Shown here in pieces: positions 8,509 through 20,403 of a stretch of 64,000 nucleotides of DNA. This stretch comes from Methylophaga sp. OBS1 (GTDB taxonomy: Bacteria; Pseudomonadota; Gammaproteobacteria; Nitrosococcales; Methylophagaceae), in the NCBI RefSeq assembly GCF_026319365.1, contig NZ_JAPDMS010000005.1, positions 1 to 64,000 of the forward strand. The letters are read 5' to 3'. The translations under genes were made by a program, and so were the position numbers. The notes under the pieces are model-generated. The model worked only from the letters and a program-made list of their open reading frames with translations. It made no database searches and was not told the DNA's origin. How positions within the stretch are numbered: position 1 is the stretch's first letter; each line of letters starts with the position of its first letter.

Positions 8509-9171
8509 TTAGAGTACCTCCGTCCGGTGAACCTGGTGAATCTGATAATCCGGTTTCTCCACCTGTTCTTTCTTCCAGGTACGAATGCCCCAGATCATCA
8601 GGCCGATAACAAAAAACGCGCTGGGTGGCAGCAGCATCAGACCGTTGGGTACATACCAGCCACCTTCACTGGCAACCGGAATCACCTGAACCCCGAACAA
8701 TTTGCCGGCCCCCAGCAGTTCACGGAAAAACGCGACCGACATCAGAATCAGGCTGTAACCCAGCCCATTACCAATACCATCCAGGAAGCTGAGCAGCGGT
8801 GGGTTTTTCATCGCGTAGGCTTCTGCCCGGCCCAGTACGATGCAGTTGGTGATGATCAAACCGACAAATACAGACAGCTGCTTGCTGGCCTCATAGGCAT
8901 AAGCCTTGAGAATCTGATCGACGATAATGACCAGTGAAGCAATGATGGTCATCTGTACGATGATGCGGATATTGCCCGGAATATGTTTGCGGATGGCACT
9001 GATGAACGCGCCCGAGAAGGCGCACACTGTGGTCAGTGCGATGCACATGATGAGCGAGGCCATCATGTTGGTCGTCACCGCCAAAGCCGAACAAATGCCC
9101 AACACCTGCAGGGTGATGGGGTTATTGTCGATTAACGGATCGATAACATTGGTTTTTGCTTGACTAGCCAT
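8509..9171 (-). CDS. nqrD: Na+-translocating NADH:quinone reductase subunit D
   Basis: The 220-residue membrane protein is the paralogue and partner of NqrE. It has six helices and iron-site Cys candidates in LGICSAL (near 28) and [11 protein letters not shown] (near 112). It lies three bases after nqrC. Confidence 0.95.
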   Translation of the reverse strand: MASQAKTNVIDPLIDNNPITLQVLGICSALAVTTNMMASLIMCIALTTVCAFSGAFISAIRKHIPGNIRIIVQMTIIASLVIIVDQILKAYAYEASKQLSVFVGLIITNCIVLGRAEAYAMKNPPLLSFLDGIGNGLGYSLILMSVAFFRELLGAGKLFGVQVIPVASEGGWYVPNGLMLLPPSAFFVIGLMIWGIRTWKKEQVEKPDYQIHQVHRTEVL

Positions 9172-9174
9172 CTG

Positions 9175-9999
9175 TTACTTCCCCAATTCGCTACGCATAT
9201 TTTTCAGGTAAGGACCAAAACCGTGGTCACCCAACCAGTATTGCAGCAGGTTAGTGACACCATTACTGGTCAGGGTCGCGCCGGACAGGCCATCGACTTT
9301 GTGCTCAGCATCGGCGGTCTTGGCATCGACATAACCACGGATGACGCGGATTTCGACATTGCCCTCTTCATCAAAGACTTTTTTACCATCCCACTTGGCG
9401 CGCCATTTCGGGTTGTCTACTTCGCCGCCCAGACCCGGGGTTTCAGCATGTTCGTAAAAGCGCAGGCCGGTGATGGTATTGAAGTCACCTTCCAGCGACA
9501 AAAAGCCATACAGGGTAGACCAGAGTCCATAACCATGAACCGGCAAAACAACCTGTTTGATGGTATCGCCTTCGGTCAGCAGATAAACCGGTGCCATATT
9601 GGCACGGCGGCTGATACCTGCGATATCCTGACCGCCCGGCAAGGCCACACTCATCATCGGATCCGCAGAGGCTTTACGCTGGTCGTAAACAACCGGGTCG
9701 ATATCTGAAATGGCATACAGGCCTGTATCCAGATCAACCAGTTTGACCTCAAAGCGACTGAACAGCTCATCCAGTGTGCCTTCCTGATCACTCAGGCCGG
9801 TTACAGCAAGAATATTGCGTTTGATATCGTCTTTTTTGTTACTGGTTTGCAGCGGTTTCAGTGATACTGCCGCGGTTGATACCAGGATCGAACAGACCAG
9901 GCACAACATAATCGCCACAAACAGGGTTTTCTTGGGATTGTCATTAGGCAGACTCAGAAAGCTGCCCAGAAATCCTTTTTTCTCAGTTGAATCAGCCAT
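9175..9999 (-). CDS. nqrC: Na+-translocating NADH:quinone reductase subunit C
   Basis: NqrC carries a covalently bound FMN, attached by ApbE to the threonine of an SGAT motif. That motif is visible as [13 protein letters not shown] near residue 240. An N-terminal membrane helix (about 20-40) anchors a periplasmic domain. I chose the ATG at 9999 (MADSTEKK, 274 residues) over a GTG nine bases upstream. The gene overlaps the end of nqrB by eight bases. No apbE gene is in the window. Confidence 0.94.
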   Translation of the reverse strand: MADSTEKKGFLGSFLSLPNDNPKKTLFVAIMLCLVCSILVSTAAVSLKPLQTSNKKDDIKRNILAVTGLSDQEGTLDELFSRFEVKLVDLDTGLYAISDIDPVVYDQRKASADPMMSVALPGGQDIAGISRRANMAPVYLLTEGDTIKQVVLPVHGYGLWSTLYGFLSLEGDFNTITGLRFYEHAETPGLGGEVDNPKWRAKWDGKKVFDEEGNVEIRVIRGYVDAKTADAEHKVDGLSGATLTSNGVTNLLQYWLGDHGFGPYLKNMRSELGK

Positions 10000-11212
10000 T
10001 GACTTCACTTCGTTTCAATCTGCGTTTGATGTTCGCCTGCATCACAAAGTGATCGATCAGCGGCGCAAACATATTGCCGAACAGGATTGCCAGCATGATG
10101 CCTTCCGGAAAGGCCGGGTTGACCACACGGATCAGTACTGCCATGAAACCAATCAAAAAGCCGTATATCCAGCGGCCCTTGTCGGTCATTGCAGCGGAAA
10201 CCGGGTCAGTCGCCATAAACACCATACCAAAGGCGATACCGCCAATCGTCATATGCCAGTACCAGGGCACACCGAACATCGGGTTGGTGTCACTGCCGAT
10301 CAGGTTGAACAGCAGGGTGGTGGCGACCATGCCAAGGAAAACGCCGAAAATGATCCGGTAATTAGCCACCCGGGTATAAATCAGGAAAGCAGCACCAATC
10401 AGAATCGCTAATGTGGAGGTCTCACCTAGAGAGCCCGGAATCATGCCAAAGAAAGTTTGCGACCAGGTGTAACCTGCCTCTTTGATTGCTTCAACACCGC
10501 CGGAGGCAGCCAGAGCCAGTGGCGTTGCACCGGTGTAGCCATCGACCGCAGTCCACACTGCATCACCCGACATTGAGGCAGGATAAGCAAAATACAGGAA
10601 AGCACGGCCGGTCAGTGCGGGGTTGAGGAAGTTCTTGCCGGTTCCGCCGAATACCTCTTTACCCAGTACCACACCGAAGATGATACCCAAAGCCACCATC
10701 CACAGCGGCGTTGAGGGCGGCAGGGTCAGGGTGTAGAGCATCGAGCTGACCAGGAAGCCCTCATTGACTTCGTGGTTTCGCACAGCAGCAAAGATGACCT
10801 CGAACAGACCACCGGCCGCCAGCGTCACGATATACATCGGCAGGAAGTAAAGCAGCCCATGGAACATATTGGCAAACAGACTGTTGGGGTCATAGCTGAT
10901 GCCCAGTGTCGTCATCAGCCAGTGGCGCCAGCCTTCACCTGCATCCATGCCAATCTGGGCCATCGCCGAGTTAGCCTGGAAGCCGGTATTCCACAGCATC
11001 AGTAACAACACCGGGAAGGTCGCGACCACCACATAACTCATGACCCGCTTGAGGTCGATGGCGTCACGCACGTGCGGTGAACCGCGTGTCACATCGCCCG
11101 GGGAGTAGATGAAGGTATCGACCATCTCATACAGGGCGTAATACTTCTCGTAAGGGCCGCCTTTCTGAAATTGCGGCTCGATACGATCAAGGAAACGTCT
11201 TAACCGCGCCAT
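9992..11212 (-). CDS. nqrB: Na+-translocating NADH:quinone reductase subunit B
   Basis: The 406-residue membrane subunit contributes to the sodium path and holds a second covalent FMN. The attachment motif is in [12 protein letters not shown] near residue 230. About ten membrane helices are evident, with a cytoplasmic N-terminal segment of about 50 residues. It is two bases from nqrA. Confidence 0.95.
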   Translation of the reverse strand: MARLRRFLDRIEPQFQKGGPYEKYYALYEMVDTFIYSPGDVTRGSPHVRDAIDLKRVMSYVVVATFPVLLLMLWNTGFQANSAMAQIGMDAGEGWRHWLMTTLGISYDPNSLFANMFHGLLYFLPMYIVTLAAGGLFEVIFAAVRNHEVNEGFLVSSMLYTLTLPPSTPLWMVALGIIFGVVLGKEVFGGTGKNFLNPALTGRAFLYFAYPASMSGDAVWTAVDGYTGATPLALAASGGVEAIKEAGYTWSQTFFGMIPGSLGETSTLAILIGAAFLIYTRVANYRIIFGVFLGMVATTLLFNLIGSDTNPMFGVPWYWHMTIGGIAFGMVFMATDPVSAAMTDKGRWIYGFLIGFMAVLIRVVNPAFPEGIMLAILFGNMFAPLIDHFVMQANIKRRLKRSEVNG

Positions 11213-11214
11213 GA

Positions 11215-12618
<1,404 letters not shown>

Positions 12619-12685
12619 TTAGCCCAATAGTATAAGTAATGGGGGGAGTGAAGGGAAGCGAAAAAGCCTGGAGAAAAAGAGGTAT

Positions 12686-13855
12686 TTACGACGTTGGTTT
12701 TTTATGCCGGTCATCTTCCTTGAGCCAGATGAATGAAATCATAAAGGCCAGCACCGTGAGAGCACTGGCTAACAGATAGGTCCACATCGGGCCCGGGGTC
12801 AGCCACAGATAACCACTGATAAGGCTGCCCAGCGCACCGCCGGCACCAAAGCTGACACTGCTGTAGAGTGCCTGCCCACGTCCCTGCGTTTTGCCGATAA
12901 AGTGACGATGCACCCAGGCAATTGCTGCGGCATGATAGGTGCCGTAGCTGGCTGCGTGCAGCAACTGGGCAAAGATTAGCAGGGACAGGTTTTGCGGAAA
13001 CAGCGCAATCAAAAGCCAGCGTAATGCGCTCAACAGCAGGCTGGCTAGTAGGACGTAACGCAGTCCAAACCGCGGCAGCCAGCGATGCATAAACAGAAAT
13101 ACCACGACTTCGGCAAGCACGCCCAGCGCCCACAACTGACCGATGAGTCCGCGACCGTAGCCGTATTGCTCAAGATAAATGGTGTAGAACGTGTAGTAGG
13201 GACCATGGCTGGCCTGTGCCAGAAAGCACATGGCCAGAAAGGCAATCACGGCGGGTCTTTTTAGCAGTTGGCCCAGCGAGACATGCTCCAGGCTCATATG
13301 TCTGGAAGCAGACTCCGGTACGCTCAGGCTGACCAGCCAGATCCCGGCGGTGCTTAACAGCAGCGCAATGGGTACGATACCCGGATCAAAAACTTCCAGC
13401 AGCCAGCCCAGGCTCATGACAATGACAATGAAGCCGACCGACCCCCACACCCGGACTTTGCTGTAATGGTGGCTGTGTTCTCCCAGGTGCTGCAGCGTGG
13501 TCACTTCAAACTGAGGCAATGAGGCGTTCCAGAAAAAGCTGAACAGCAGCAGGGTGCCGGCCACCCAGAGGTAGGACTGGTCGACAAAGATGCCGGCGAA
13601 CACCAGGGTGGCCGCAAAACTGGCCGAGCGCACAATGCGCATACGGTGTCCCTTGTGATCGGCAATCCAGCCCCAGACATTGGGGGCGACGATCCGTGAC
13701 GCCAGTAGAATCGCTGTCAGCTCACCAATCTGACTGGCTGAAAAGCCTTCCCATTGCAGATACAGGCTCCAGTAGGGAACCAGCACGCCAAGACAGGCAA
13801 AATAAAAGAAATAGAATCCCGACAGGCGCCAGTATGGAACTTGGGATAAAGGCAC
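12686..13855 (-). CDS. MFS transporter of the phenylpropionate-permease-like type
   Basis: The 389-residue protein has twelve predicted membrane helices and MFS-type loops (ADHKGHRMRIVR between helices 2 and 3). Its opening YWRLSGFYFFYFACLGVLVPYW is typical of the MFS_1-like group that includes HcaT; the substrate cannot be read from sequence. It begins with GTG exactly after the aroC stop, so translation is probably coupled. Confidence 0.85.
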   Translation of the reverse strand: MPLSQVPYWRLSGFYFFYFACLGVLVPYWSLYLQWEGFSASQIGELTAILLASRIVAPNVWGWIADHKGHRMRIVRSASFAATLVFAGIFVDQSYLWVAGTLLLFSFFWNASLPQFEVTTLQHLGEHSHHYSKVRVWGSVGFIVIVMSLGWLLEVFDPGIVPIALLLSTAGIWLVSLSVPESASRHMSLEHVSLGQLLKRPAVIAFLAMCFLAQASHGPYYTFYTIYLEQYGYGRGLIGQLWALGVLAEVVVFLFMHRWLPRFGLRYVLLASLLLSALRWLLIALFPQNLSLLIFAQLLHAASYGTYHAAAIAWVHRHFIGKTQGRGQALYSSVSFGAGGALGSLISGYLWLTPGPMWTYLLASALTVLAFMISFIWLKEDDRHKKPTS

Positions 13856-14950
13856 TTAGGGTTTTTGAGCCGGGATGATGGGCGTATCCGTCGTTACATC
13901 CATGTTCTGAGCGCGATGACGCAAAACATGATCCATCAGCACCAGCGCCAGCATGGCCTCGGCAATCGGTGTCGCGCGGATACCGACACAGGGGTCATGA
14001 CGACCTTTGGTTACAACTTCAATCGGATTACCCGCTTTGTCGATACTGCGGCCCGGGATGCTGAGGCTGGAAGTCGCTTTGAGGGCCATCGACACCAGAA
14101 TGTCCTGACCGCTGGTAATACCGCCCAGCGTACCGCCGGCATTATTAGACAGAAACCCTTCCGGGGCGATTTCATCACGGTGCTCACTGCCTTTCTGGGT
14201 CACGGCGTCAAAGCCGGCACCGATTTCAACGCCTTTGACCGCGTTGATACTCATCATCGCATGGGCGATATCGGCATCGATACGGTCAAAAATGGGTTCG
14301 CCCAGACCAGGCGGCACATGGCGAGCTACCACATTGATACGGGCGCCGATCGAGTCACCTTTCAGCGACTTCATATAGTCTTCCAGTGCCTGTTCCTTAT
14401 CCGGATCCGGGCAGAAGAAAGCACTGTTGTCGATATGGTCCCAGTCGATTTTTTCGATTTTGACCGGGCCCAGCTGGGCCAGATAACCCTGAATTTCTAT
14501 GCCATAACGTTCGCGCAGGTACTTTTTGGCAATACCACCGGCAGCCACACGCATGGCAGTTTCTCGGGCAGAAGAGCGGCCACCGCCACGGTAATCGCGA
14601 ACCCCGTATTTCTGGTGATAGGTATAGTCTGCATGGGCCGGGCGGAACTGATTCATGATGTTGCCGTAATCCTTGGAGCGCTGATCGACGTTTTCGATCA
14701 ACATGCCAATCGGCGTGCCGGTGGTTTTGCCTTCGAAAACCCCGGATAGAATTTTGACCTCGTCTGCTTCCTTACGCTGGGTGACAAAACGGGTCTTACC
14801 CGGCTTGCGACGGTCCAAATCGTTTTGCAGATCAGTCTCGCTCAGTGCCAGTCCCGGCGGGCAGCCATCGACGATACAACCGATTGCCGGCCCGTGGCTC
14901 TCGCCGAAAGTGGTGACAGTGAACAGTTTTCCAAAGGTGTTACCAGACAT
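13856..14950 (-). CDS. aroC: Chorismate synthase
   Basis: AroC converts 5-enolpyruvylshikimate 3-phosphate to chorismate using reduced FMN. The signature [18 protein letters not shown] is at about residues 12-29, and other conserved blocks are [19 protein letters not shown] and the C-terminal [10 protein letters not shown]. The ATG at 14950 gives 364 residues, the family norm; an upstream extension of 22 residues has no family match. It lies 13 bases after mgtE. Confidence 0.96.
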   Translation of the reverse strand: MSGNTFGKLFTVTTFGESHGPAIGCIVDGCPPGLALSETDLQNDLDRRKPGKTRFVTQRKEADEVKILSGVFEGKTTGTPIGMLIENVDQRSKDYGNIMNQFRPAHADYTYHQKYGVRDYRGGGRSSARETAMRVAAGGIAKKYLRERYGIEIQGYLAQLGPVKIEKIDWDHIDNSAFFCPDPDKEQALEDYMKSLKGDSIGARINVVARHVPPGLGEPIFDRIDADIAHAMMSINAVKGVEIGAGFDAVTQKGSEHRDEIAPEGFLSNNAGGTLGGITSGQDILVSMALKATSSLSIPGRSIDKAGNPIEVVTKGRHDPCVGIRATPIAEAMLALVLMDHVLRHRAQNMDVTTDTPIIPAQKP

Positions 14951-14963
14951 AACAATTCCGAAT

Positions 14964-16322
14964 CTAGACAATAAACAGCGTGGCAAAGCCGAGGAAGGCC
15001 ATAAAGCCAACCACATCGGTCACCGTGGTGAGCAGCACACTGCCTGACAGCGCCGGGTCAATCCCCAGTTTTTTCAGCCCCAGCGGAATGGTCACACCGG
15101 CCAGCGCGGCGGCTATCAGGTTGATAATAATGGCGGTGCCTATCAGCACCCCGAGCGAGACGTTATTAAACCAGATCACAGTCACAATCGCGATAGTCAC
15201 GGCCCAGATTACGCCGTTGACAGCGCCAACCAGCATTTCCTTTCGAAGCAGCCAGCGCTGGTTTTTATCATTCAACTGCCCCAGTGCCATTGAGCGAATG
15301 ACCAGTGTCAGCGTCTGACTGCCCGCGATCCCGCCCATACTGGCCACAATGGGCATCAAAACAGCGAGCGCGACCACTTTTTCGATCGTCGTGTCAAACA
15401 GGCCAATGACCCAGGAAGCCAGAAACGCAGTCAGCAAATTAACACCCAGCCAGACCGAACGGCGGTTGACACTGCGCTTGACGCCGGCAAAGGTATCCTC
15501 GTCTTCACCCAGACCCGCCATGCTCAGCATTGAATGCTCGGCATCATCACGGATAACGTCCACTACGTCATCAATGGTGATACGACCCAGCAGATGATGA
15601 TCCTTATCGATCACCGGTGCTGAAATCAGATCATGTTTCTCAAACCGGCGAGCGACATCCCGGTCTGACATATTGGCAGGAATCGGCTCCACCTGATGCG
15701 ACATCACTTCACTGACCAGCAGCGAGCGGCTGCGACTCACCACCTGTGACAGGCGCAGGGTGCCAAGGTAATGGTCGTTATGATCGACCACGTACAAACT
15801 GTCGGTGTTTTCCGGCAGTTCCCCCAGCATGCGCAGGTAACGCAATACCACTTCCAGTGTGATATCGGTACGCACAGTGATGACGTCGGTGTTCATCAGA
15901 CCGCCGGCCGTGTCTTCCTCATAACCCAGCACCGCTTCCACCCGGCGACGGTGCTGACTGTCCATGGCCCGCAGCACTTCGTGCACGATGTGATCGGGCA
16001 GATCCTGCAGAATGTCAGCGACGTCGTCGGTATCGAGATCTTCGGTAGCGTTGATGAGGTCGGCGGTGTCCATCTCCGTCATCAGATCGGTACGGACTTC
16101 CTCACCCATGTAAGACAGCACGTCACCCCGCAAATCGGGGTTAATCAGCGGCCAGCAGATTTTACGTTCGTTAGGAGGGAGAGATTCCAGCAGGTGAGCG
16201 GTTTCCGCCGGATGCAGACCGGCCAGCAATCGGCGCATGCGCACAAAGCGACCGCTCTGTAACGCATCAGAGAGGGTATCGATTGAATGATTCAGGGTGT
16301 GATGGTGGTCCAGCTCTGACAT
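14964..16322 (-). CDS. mgtE: Magnesium transporter MgtE
   Basis: The 452-residue protein has the full MgtE layout: an N-terminal superhelical domain (about 20-130), two CBS domains (about 135-255) that sense cytoplasmic Mg2+, a connecting helix, and five membrane helices from about 285. Conserved pore segments [20 protein letters not shown] and the acidic site in [19 protein letters not shown] are present. It precedes aroC. Confidence 0.95.
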   Translation of the reverse strand: MSELDHHHTLNHSIDTLSDALQSGRFVRMRRLLAGLHPAETAHLLESLPPNERKICWPLINPDLRGDVLSYMGEEVRTDLMTEMDTADLINATEDLDTDDVADILQDLPDHIVHEVLRAMDSQHRRRVEAVLGYEEDTAGGLMNTDVITVRTDITLEVVLRYLRMLGELPENTDSLYVVDHNDHYLGTLRLSQVVSRSRSLLVSEVMSHQVEPIPANMSDRDVARRFEKHDLISAPVIDKDHHLLGRITIDDVVDVIRDDAEHSMLSMAGLGEDEDTFAGVKRSVNRRSVWLGVNLLTAFLASWVIGLFDTTIEKVVALAVLMPIVASMGGIAGSQTLTLVIRSMALGQLNDKNQRWLLRKEMLVGAVNGVIWAVTIAIVTVIWFNNVSLGVLIGTAIIINLIAAALAGVTIPLGLKKLGIDPALSGSVLLTTVTDVVGFMAFLGFATLFIV

Positions 16323-16480
16323 ATCCAGGTCTCAACGGCGGCGGTGATTCGGATCCGTGCTTCGGCCGTTATTTTAGCCTGCTTGCCGGCAACTGAATAG
16401 CGCCGGAGCCGGATTAAGTGTCAGTCAGAGCGATACCGGCGAAACTTAAACCGGCTACACAATGGGGTATGAAGCGGTCT

Positions 16481-18229
16481 TTAATGGTCAGGGCCGTTGA
16501 TCTGTTCCAGCAGCATGTCAACTTCCAGCGGATCAGTCGCGTTCATGATGTCCAGCGTGTTAATTGGCAACTGGCTCAGTTCGGTTTCGTTAATCACCTG
16601 CTTGACCTCCAGCAAGGCATTGGGATGCATACTGAAGCTCTCCAGTCCCATCGCCAGCAGCAGGCGGGTATAACGTGGGTCGCCGGCCATCTCACCACAC
16701 ATCGACACTTCCACATTGTGTTTCTTGCCGGCCTGCAGCGTCATATTGATCAAACGCAGCACGGCCGGGTGCAGTGGGTCATACAGGTAGTTGACGTGGT
16801 CGTCGATACGGTCGATTGCCAGTGTGTACTGGATCAGGTCATTGGTACCGATCGACAGAAAGTCGACATGGCGCGCAAACATCTCTGCACAAACCGCGCT
16901 GGCCGGGATTTCGATCATCGCACCGATCTTGATGTGGTGGTCGTATTCGAGATGTTCCATATCGAGTTCGTGCTTGCATTGTTCCAGAATATGCCGCGCC
17001 TGCAACAGTTCATGCATCGTGGAAATCATCGGGAACATGACCTTAATCTTGCCGTAGGCCGAAGCCCGCAGAATGGCGCGCAACTGGGTCCGGAACATGG
17101 TGGGCTGGCTCAAACAAAGGCGAATGGCCCGCAGACCCAACGCCGGATTGGTGACCACTGTCTGATTCAGGTGACGCCCGCCATCGACGGTTTTATCGGC
17201 GCCCAGGTCAAAAGTCCGGATTGTGACTGGTTGTCCGTTCATGCCTTCCACCACATCACGGTAGGCGGCAAGCTGTTCTTCCTCTTCCGGTGGCGCCAGC
17301 CGGTTCATATAGAGAAATTCGGTCCGGTACAGGCCGATACCCTGGGCACCGGCCGCACTGATGGTCGTAATATCTTCCGGCAATTCCGCATTAGCCAGCA
17401 GGGTAATCGACTTGCCATCACGGGTTTTGGTCGGCTGCGACTTATAGCGACTCAGCGACGAGATATGTTCACGAAAGGCGATCAGTCGGCGTTCATATTC
17501 ATCCTGAGTGGTCTCATCGGCGCCCAGCAGCATAATGCCGGTTTCGCCATCGACAATCAGCGGTTCGTTGTCCTGCACGTAGCGACGCACCGATTCGACA
17601 CCGACAATCGCCGGAATGCCAAGACTGCGGGCCAGAATGGTGGTGTGTGAAGTGGCACCACCGTGTTCGGTGACGAAAGCAACAATGCCCTGGTGCTGCA
17701 TCAGGACGGTATCGGCCGGGGTCAAATCCTCGGCGATGATGATATGGCCCTTGAGACGGCCATCGGGGATTTCATGATCAGCGACTTCCTGATCAGTCAG
17801 AATCCGATGAATGCGGTTGACGACATGATCGACATCATCGCGGCGTGTGCGCAGATAAGGGTCATCCATCTCGTTAAACACATTGATCAGCGCATCCCGC
17901 TGCAACTGCAGAGCCCACTCGGCATTACAGCGGCGCTGACGAATCATATCCACAGGCACCTTGTTGAGTGAGGAGTCACCCAGCATTAACAGGTGGGTGT
18001 CGATAAACGAGGTAACGTCAGCCGGCGCATTGGCCGGGATATGATTACGGATCGATTTGAGCTGTTGTTTGGCCTGTTCAATCGCATCCAGAAAGCGATC
18101 AACTTCCTGCTCGATGGCAAATGCCGGGATCAGGTATTCGCGGACATCAGGCTGATTGTGAAAAAGAATATGGGCGCGGCCCATCGCAATGCCACGTGAG
18201 ACGCCGATACCCTGCAGCTCAAGTGTCAT
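16481..18229 (-). CDS. ptsI: Phosphoenolpyruvate-protein phosphotransferase (enzyme I)
   Basis: Enzyme I takes phosphate from PEP to HPr. The 582-residue protein has the active-site histidine in GGATSHTTILARS (about residue 190), the PEP-binding GLYRTEFLYM (about 296-305) and the C-terminal catalytic CGEMAGDPRY. It lacks the N-terminal GAF domain of PtsP. It is the last gene of the phosphorelay cluster and overlaps ptsH by four bases. No sugar permease is seen, so a regulatory PTS is likely. Confidence 0.95.
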   Translation of the reverse strand: MTLELQGIGVSRGIAMGRAHILFHNQPDVREYLIPAFAIEQEVDRFLDAIEQAKQQLKSIRNHIPANAPADVTSFIDTHLLMLGDSSLNKVPVDMIRQRRCNAEWALQLQRDALINVFNEMDDPYLRTRRDDVDHVVNRIHRILTDQEVADHEIPDGRLKGHIIIAEDLTPADTVLMQHQGIVAFVTEHGGATSHTTILARSLGIPAIVGVESVRRYVQDNEPLIVDGETGIMLLGADETTQDEYERRLIAFREHISSLSRYKSQPTKTRDGKSITLLANAELPEDITTISAAGAQGIGLYRTEFLYMNRLAPPEEEEQLAAYRDVVEGMNGQPVTIRTFDLGADKTVDGGRHLNQTVVTNPALGLRAIRLCLSQPTMFRTQLRAILRASAYGKIKVMFPMISTMHELLQARHILEQCKHELDMEHLEYDHHIKIGAMIEIPASAVCAEMFARHVDFLSIGTNDLIQYTLAIDRIDDHVNYLYDPLHPAVLRLINMTLQAGKKHNVEVSMCGEMAGDPRYTRLLLAMGLESFSMHPNALLEVKQVINETELSQLPINTLDIMNATDPLEVDMLLEQINGPDH

Positions 18230-18495
18230 TCCCCTTCTCCAAAATAATCATTAATCAGACTGCCAATGGCATCCAATGCTGCTTCGGCATCATCACCGAC
18301 AGCATGAATACGGATTTCTGTCCCTTTGGCAGCGGCCAGCATCATGACACCCATAATGCTTTTTCCATTGACAGTACGGCCATCACGGGAGACGGTGATG
18401 TCTGCCTGATACGCTGAGGCGGTGGTGACAAATTTGGCGGCAGCGCGGGCGTGCAGTCCGAGTTTGTTAATAATTGTGTATGTCTGTTCCATCAT
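18226..18495 (-). CDS. ptsH: Phosphocarrier protein HPr
   Basis: The 89-residue protein has both phosphorylation sites: the catalytic His in LGLHARAAAKF (about 16) and the regulatory Ser in VNGKSIMGVMML (about 47). The regulatory serine pairs logically with the HprK-like kinase gene upstream. It overlaps both neighbours by four bases. Confidence 0.95.
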   Translation of the reverse strand: MMEQTYTIINKLGLHARAAAKFVTTASAYQADITVSRDGRTVNGKSIMGVMMLAAAKGTEIRIHAVGDDAEAALDAIGSLINDYFGEGE

Positions 18496-18899
18496 TTACT
18501 TGAGTATCCCGAGTGATGACAGCGGACCACACCTTCCTGGCCGCCACTCAGTGCTTTGACTTCCAACTCATCCAGACTCAATGCCGGGTAATTCAGCACC
18601 CGTATCAGCATCGGCAGATTCAGTCCTGACACCACACGGATATCCGAGCGATCCGAGACCGCGCAGGCGATATTACTCGGTGTCGAGCCGAACATATCGG
18701 TCAGAATCAAAATCCCGTTGCCTTGATCCAAGCCTTTCAGATCCTCATCGAGCTCCAACAGAATGGCCTCTGGCTGATCTCTGGATTCAATAGACAAAAC
18801 TTTAGTCGGTAGTGGACAGCAGGACAGCATCTGCCTGGCCGTGTTAATCAACTCAGTGCCGATGTTGTTGTGTGATACGAGTAAAATGCCTACGGTCAT
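18492..18899 (-). CDS. PTS EIIA component, mannose-type fold
   Basis: A 135-residue EIIA-Man fold protein with the phospho-accepting His in LLVSHNNIGTEL (residue 10) and the TDMFGSTPSN loop (about 68-77). In such clusters it usually ends a chain from enzyme I and HPr rather than moving sugar. The same fold occurs in DhaM, so it could in principle serve the DhaK/DhaL pair near 40-42 kb, but nothing here proves this. Confidence 0.9.
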   Translation of the reverse strand: MTVGILLVSHNNIGTELINTARQMLSCCPLPTKVLSIESRDQPEAILLELDEDLKGLDQGNGILILTDMFGSTPSNIACAVSDRSDIRVVSGLNLPMLIRVLNYPALSLDELEVKALSGGQEGVVRCHHSGYSSK

Positions 18900-18908
18900 C
18901 TCATCTCT

Positions 18909-19049
18909 CTAAAAATCAAACTGCTGCGGTCCTGACTCTGACAACAACAGTCTCATGACGGCTTTGAATGTAATGGATATCCTCTGTCCAGGCAAATAGT
19001 TCCAGCCTCCAGAGTCTGTTAACGCTGCCCATCCATGAGCGGGGGTCAT
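18909..19049 (-). CDS. Possible small ORF at the usual rapZ position
   Basis: A 46-codon ORF starts on an ATGA overlap with the hprK stop and ends 9 bases before the EIIA start. Its product (MTPAHGWAALTDSGG start) matches nothing I know and shows no RapZ P-loop. It may be a real coupled small gene or chance reading in a decayed spacer. In many beta- and gammaproteobacteria rapZ (about 280 codons) lies between hprK/ptsN and the downstream PTS genes; here only about 150 bases remain. Confidence 0.3.
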   Translation of the reverse strand: MTPAHGWAALTDSGGWNYLPGQRISITFKAVMRLLLSESGPQQFDF

Positions 19050-19558
19050 GATTGCATTTGTGCTGCCTGACGACGCCGAAGTTCCAGATTGGCATCGGCC
19101 TGATGCTGCATCTTGAGCCAGGTGAGCAGGCGCGAGCTAACACTGGCGGCGGCGTTTGGATTTAATCTGATGCTGGGTAACTGCTGCTGTAACAAGGTGG
19201 TCGTTTGTTGCTGGCCTTCGAGTTTTCCGGGTAAGGGGTTGGGGTTGAGCTCAACGATATACTGCAGTGGCGCCGATTCCACTGTGGCACTGATACCGAA
19301 CAGTTTTTCGATATCAATAGTGCCCAGTTCACGGCTGTTCAACAGACCCTTGAGCATATTCGGGCAGTGCCCGTAGAGTTGGTTATCACTGCAACTGACT
19401 TCAATCACATCATCAGCTACCAGTTGATGACCTTCTGACACCAGTTCCAGCGCCAGGCTGCTTTTACCCATGCCGGCCTCACCGGTAATCAGCACGCCCT
19501 GGCCATGAATACAGACCATAACACCATGGCAGGAGTGACTTTCCCTCTGCGCTTTCAT
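19046..19558 (-). CDS. hprK: HPr kinase/phosphorylase, kinase domain only
   Basis: The 170-residue protein begins almost at the P-loop GEAGMGKSSLALEL (about 26-39) and continues with LVADDVIEV and NSRELGTIDI, as in HprK. The N-terminal DRTGG-like domain (about 130 residues) found in long HprK is missing, so this resembles the minimal alphaproteobacterial form. It should phosphorylate HPr on the regulatory serine. It lies three bases after ptsN. Confidence 0.85.
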   Translation of the reverse strand: MKAQRESHSCHGVMVCIHGQGVLITGEAGMGKSSLALELVSEGHQLVADDVIEVSCSDNQLYGHCPNMLKGLLNSRELGTIDIEKLFGISATVESAPLQYIVELNPNPLPGKLEGQQQTTTLLQQQLPSIRLNPNAAASVSSRLLTWLKMQHQADANLELRRRQAAQMQS

Positions 19559-19561
19559 GGC

Positions 19562-20023
19562 TTAGTCATCATCAATCGATAACAGCAGTTCAAAGATGGC
19601 ATCGGCACTGTCAGCGTGGCGGATTTGATCGCAGATTTCCGGGTCTCGGAACAGGGAGACCAGGCGGGAAAGGTGTTGCAGGTGATGATCGGTATCTTCT
19701 TCCGGCACCAGCAGGCCAAAAGCAATATCGATGGGTTGATTGTCAGCGGATTCGAAAGCGACCGGATTTTCCAGGGTGAGCATGGCGGCAATGGTATGCG
19801 TCAGACCGGGCACCCGGGCGTGGGGAATCGCCACGCCCTTGCCCAGTCCGGTACTGCCGAGTCGCTCTCGCTCGAGTAAGACCTGGAATATTTTCTCTGC
19901 TGTTGTCGCGGTCGTATTGGCAGCCAGTTTCTGACTCAGGTTCTCCAGTACTTTTTTCTTGCTGGAGGCCGAATCGCGGAAACTGATGCTGTCTGCGTTA
20001 ACCAATAAAGCGGCAATGAGCAT
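19562..20023 (-). CDS. ptsN: Nitrogen-PTS EIIA protein
   Basis: The 153-residue EIIA-Ntr has the phospho-accepting His in GVAIPHAR (about residue 67), preceded by LGSTGLGKG, and the conserved IDIAFGLLVPEE. It regulates potassium transport and stress or nitrogen responses in other proteobacteria by its phosphorylation state. Position between hpf and hprK downstream of rpoN is the standard order. Confidence 0.95.
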   Translation of the reverse strand: MLIAALLVNADSISFRDSASSKKKVLENLSQKLAANTTATTAEKIFQVLLERERLGSTGLGKGVAIPHARVPGLTHTIAAMLTLENPVAFESADNQPIDIAFGLLVPEEDTDHHLQHLSRLVSLFRDPEICDQIRHADSADAIFELLLSIDDD

Positions 20024-20043
20024 AGAAAGTCCTGTGAATTGAA

Positions 20044-20370
20044 TTAATTACTTCTGTGCTTCATATCGGCACCGACCGCTTGATGGTGGTCAGTGATTTT
20101 ATCTTTATGCTTGATGATTTGACGATCCAGCTTGGCGACCAGATTCTCAATCGCACTGTACATGTTTTCGTTTTCATCGGAGGCGAACAAATCAGCGCCA
20201 CTGACATGGACTGTCGCTTCGGCTTTCTGACGCTGTTTTTCCACAGAGAGAATCACATGAACATTGGTCATATTATCGAAGTGACGTGTCAGTTTTTCGA
20301 ACTTTTTGTTGACGTGATCACGCAGGCTGTCAGTGATATCGATGTGTTGTCCGCTTAAATTTAATTGCAT
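20044..20370 (-). CDS. hpf: Ribosome hibernation promoting factor, short form
   Basis: A 108-residue S30EA-family protein (MQLNLSGQHIDITDSLRDHV) of the short HPF type, which binds the 30S A/P sites to help form inactive 100S ribosomes. It lies directly after rpoN as in most proteobacteria. Confidence 0.94.
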   Translation of the reverse strand: MQLNLSGQHIDITDSLRDHVNKKFEKLTRHFDNMTNVHVILSVEKQRQKAEATVHVSGADLFASDENENMYSAIENLVAKLDRQIIKHKDKITDHHQAVGADMKHRSN

Positions 20371-20403
20371 AAAAAAGACTCCTCTAGAGTGGTGATGACT
20401 GAT

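Noticed and set aside
16418..17650. A 410-codon open frame antisense to ptsI
   Set aside because: It mirrors the enzyme I coding frame, has no known domain, and is His/Gln-rich as expected from the reverse reading of a biased gene.
18916..19143. A 75-codon frame over the hprK-EIIA junction
   Set aside because: Most of it overlaps hprK out of frame; the ATGA-coupled 46-codon frame is a better candidate for this gap.
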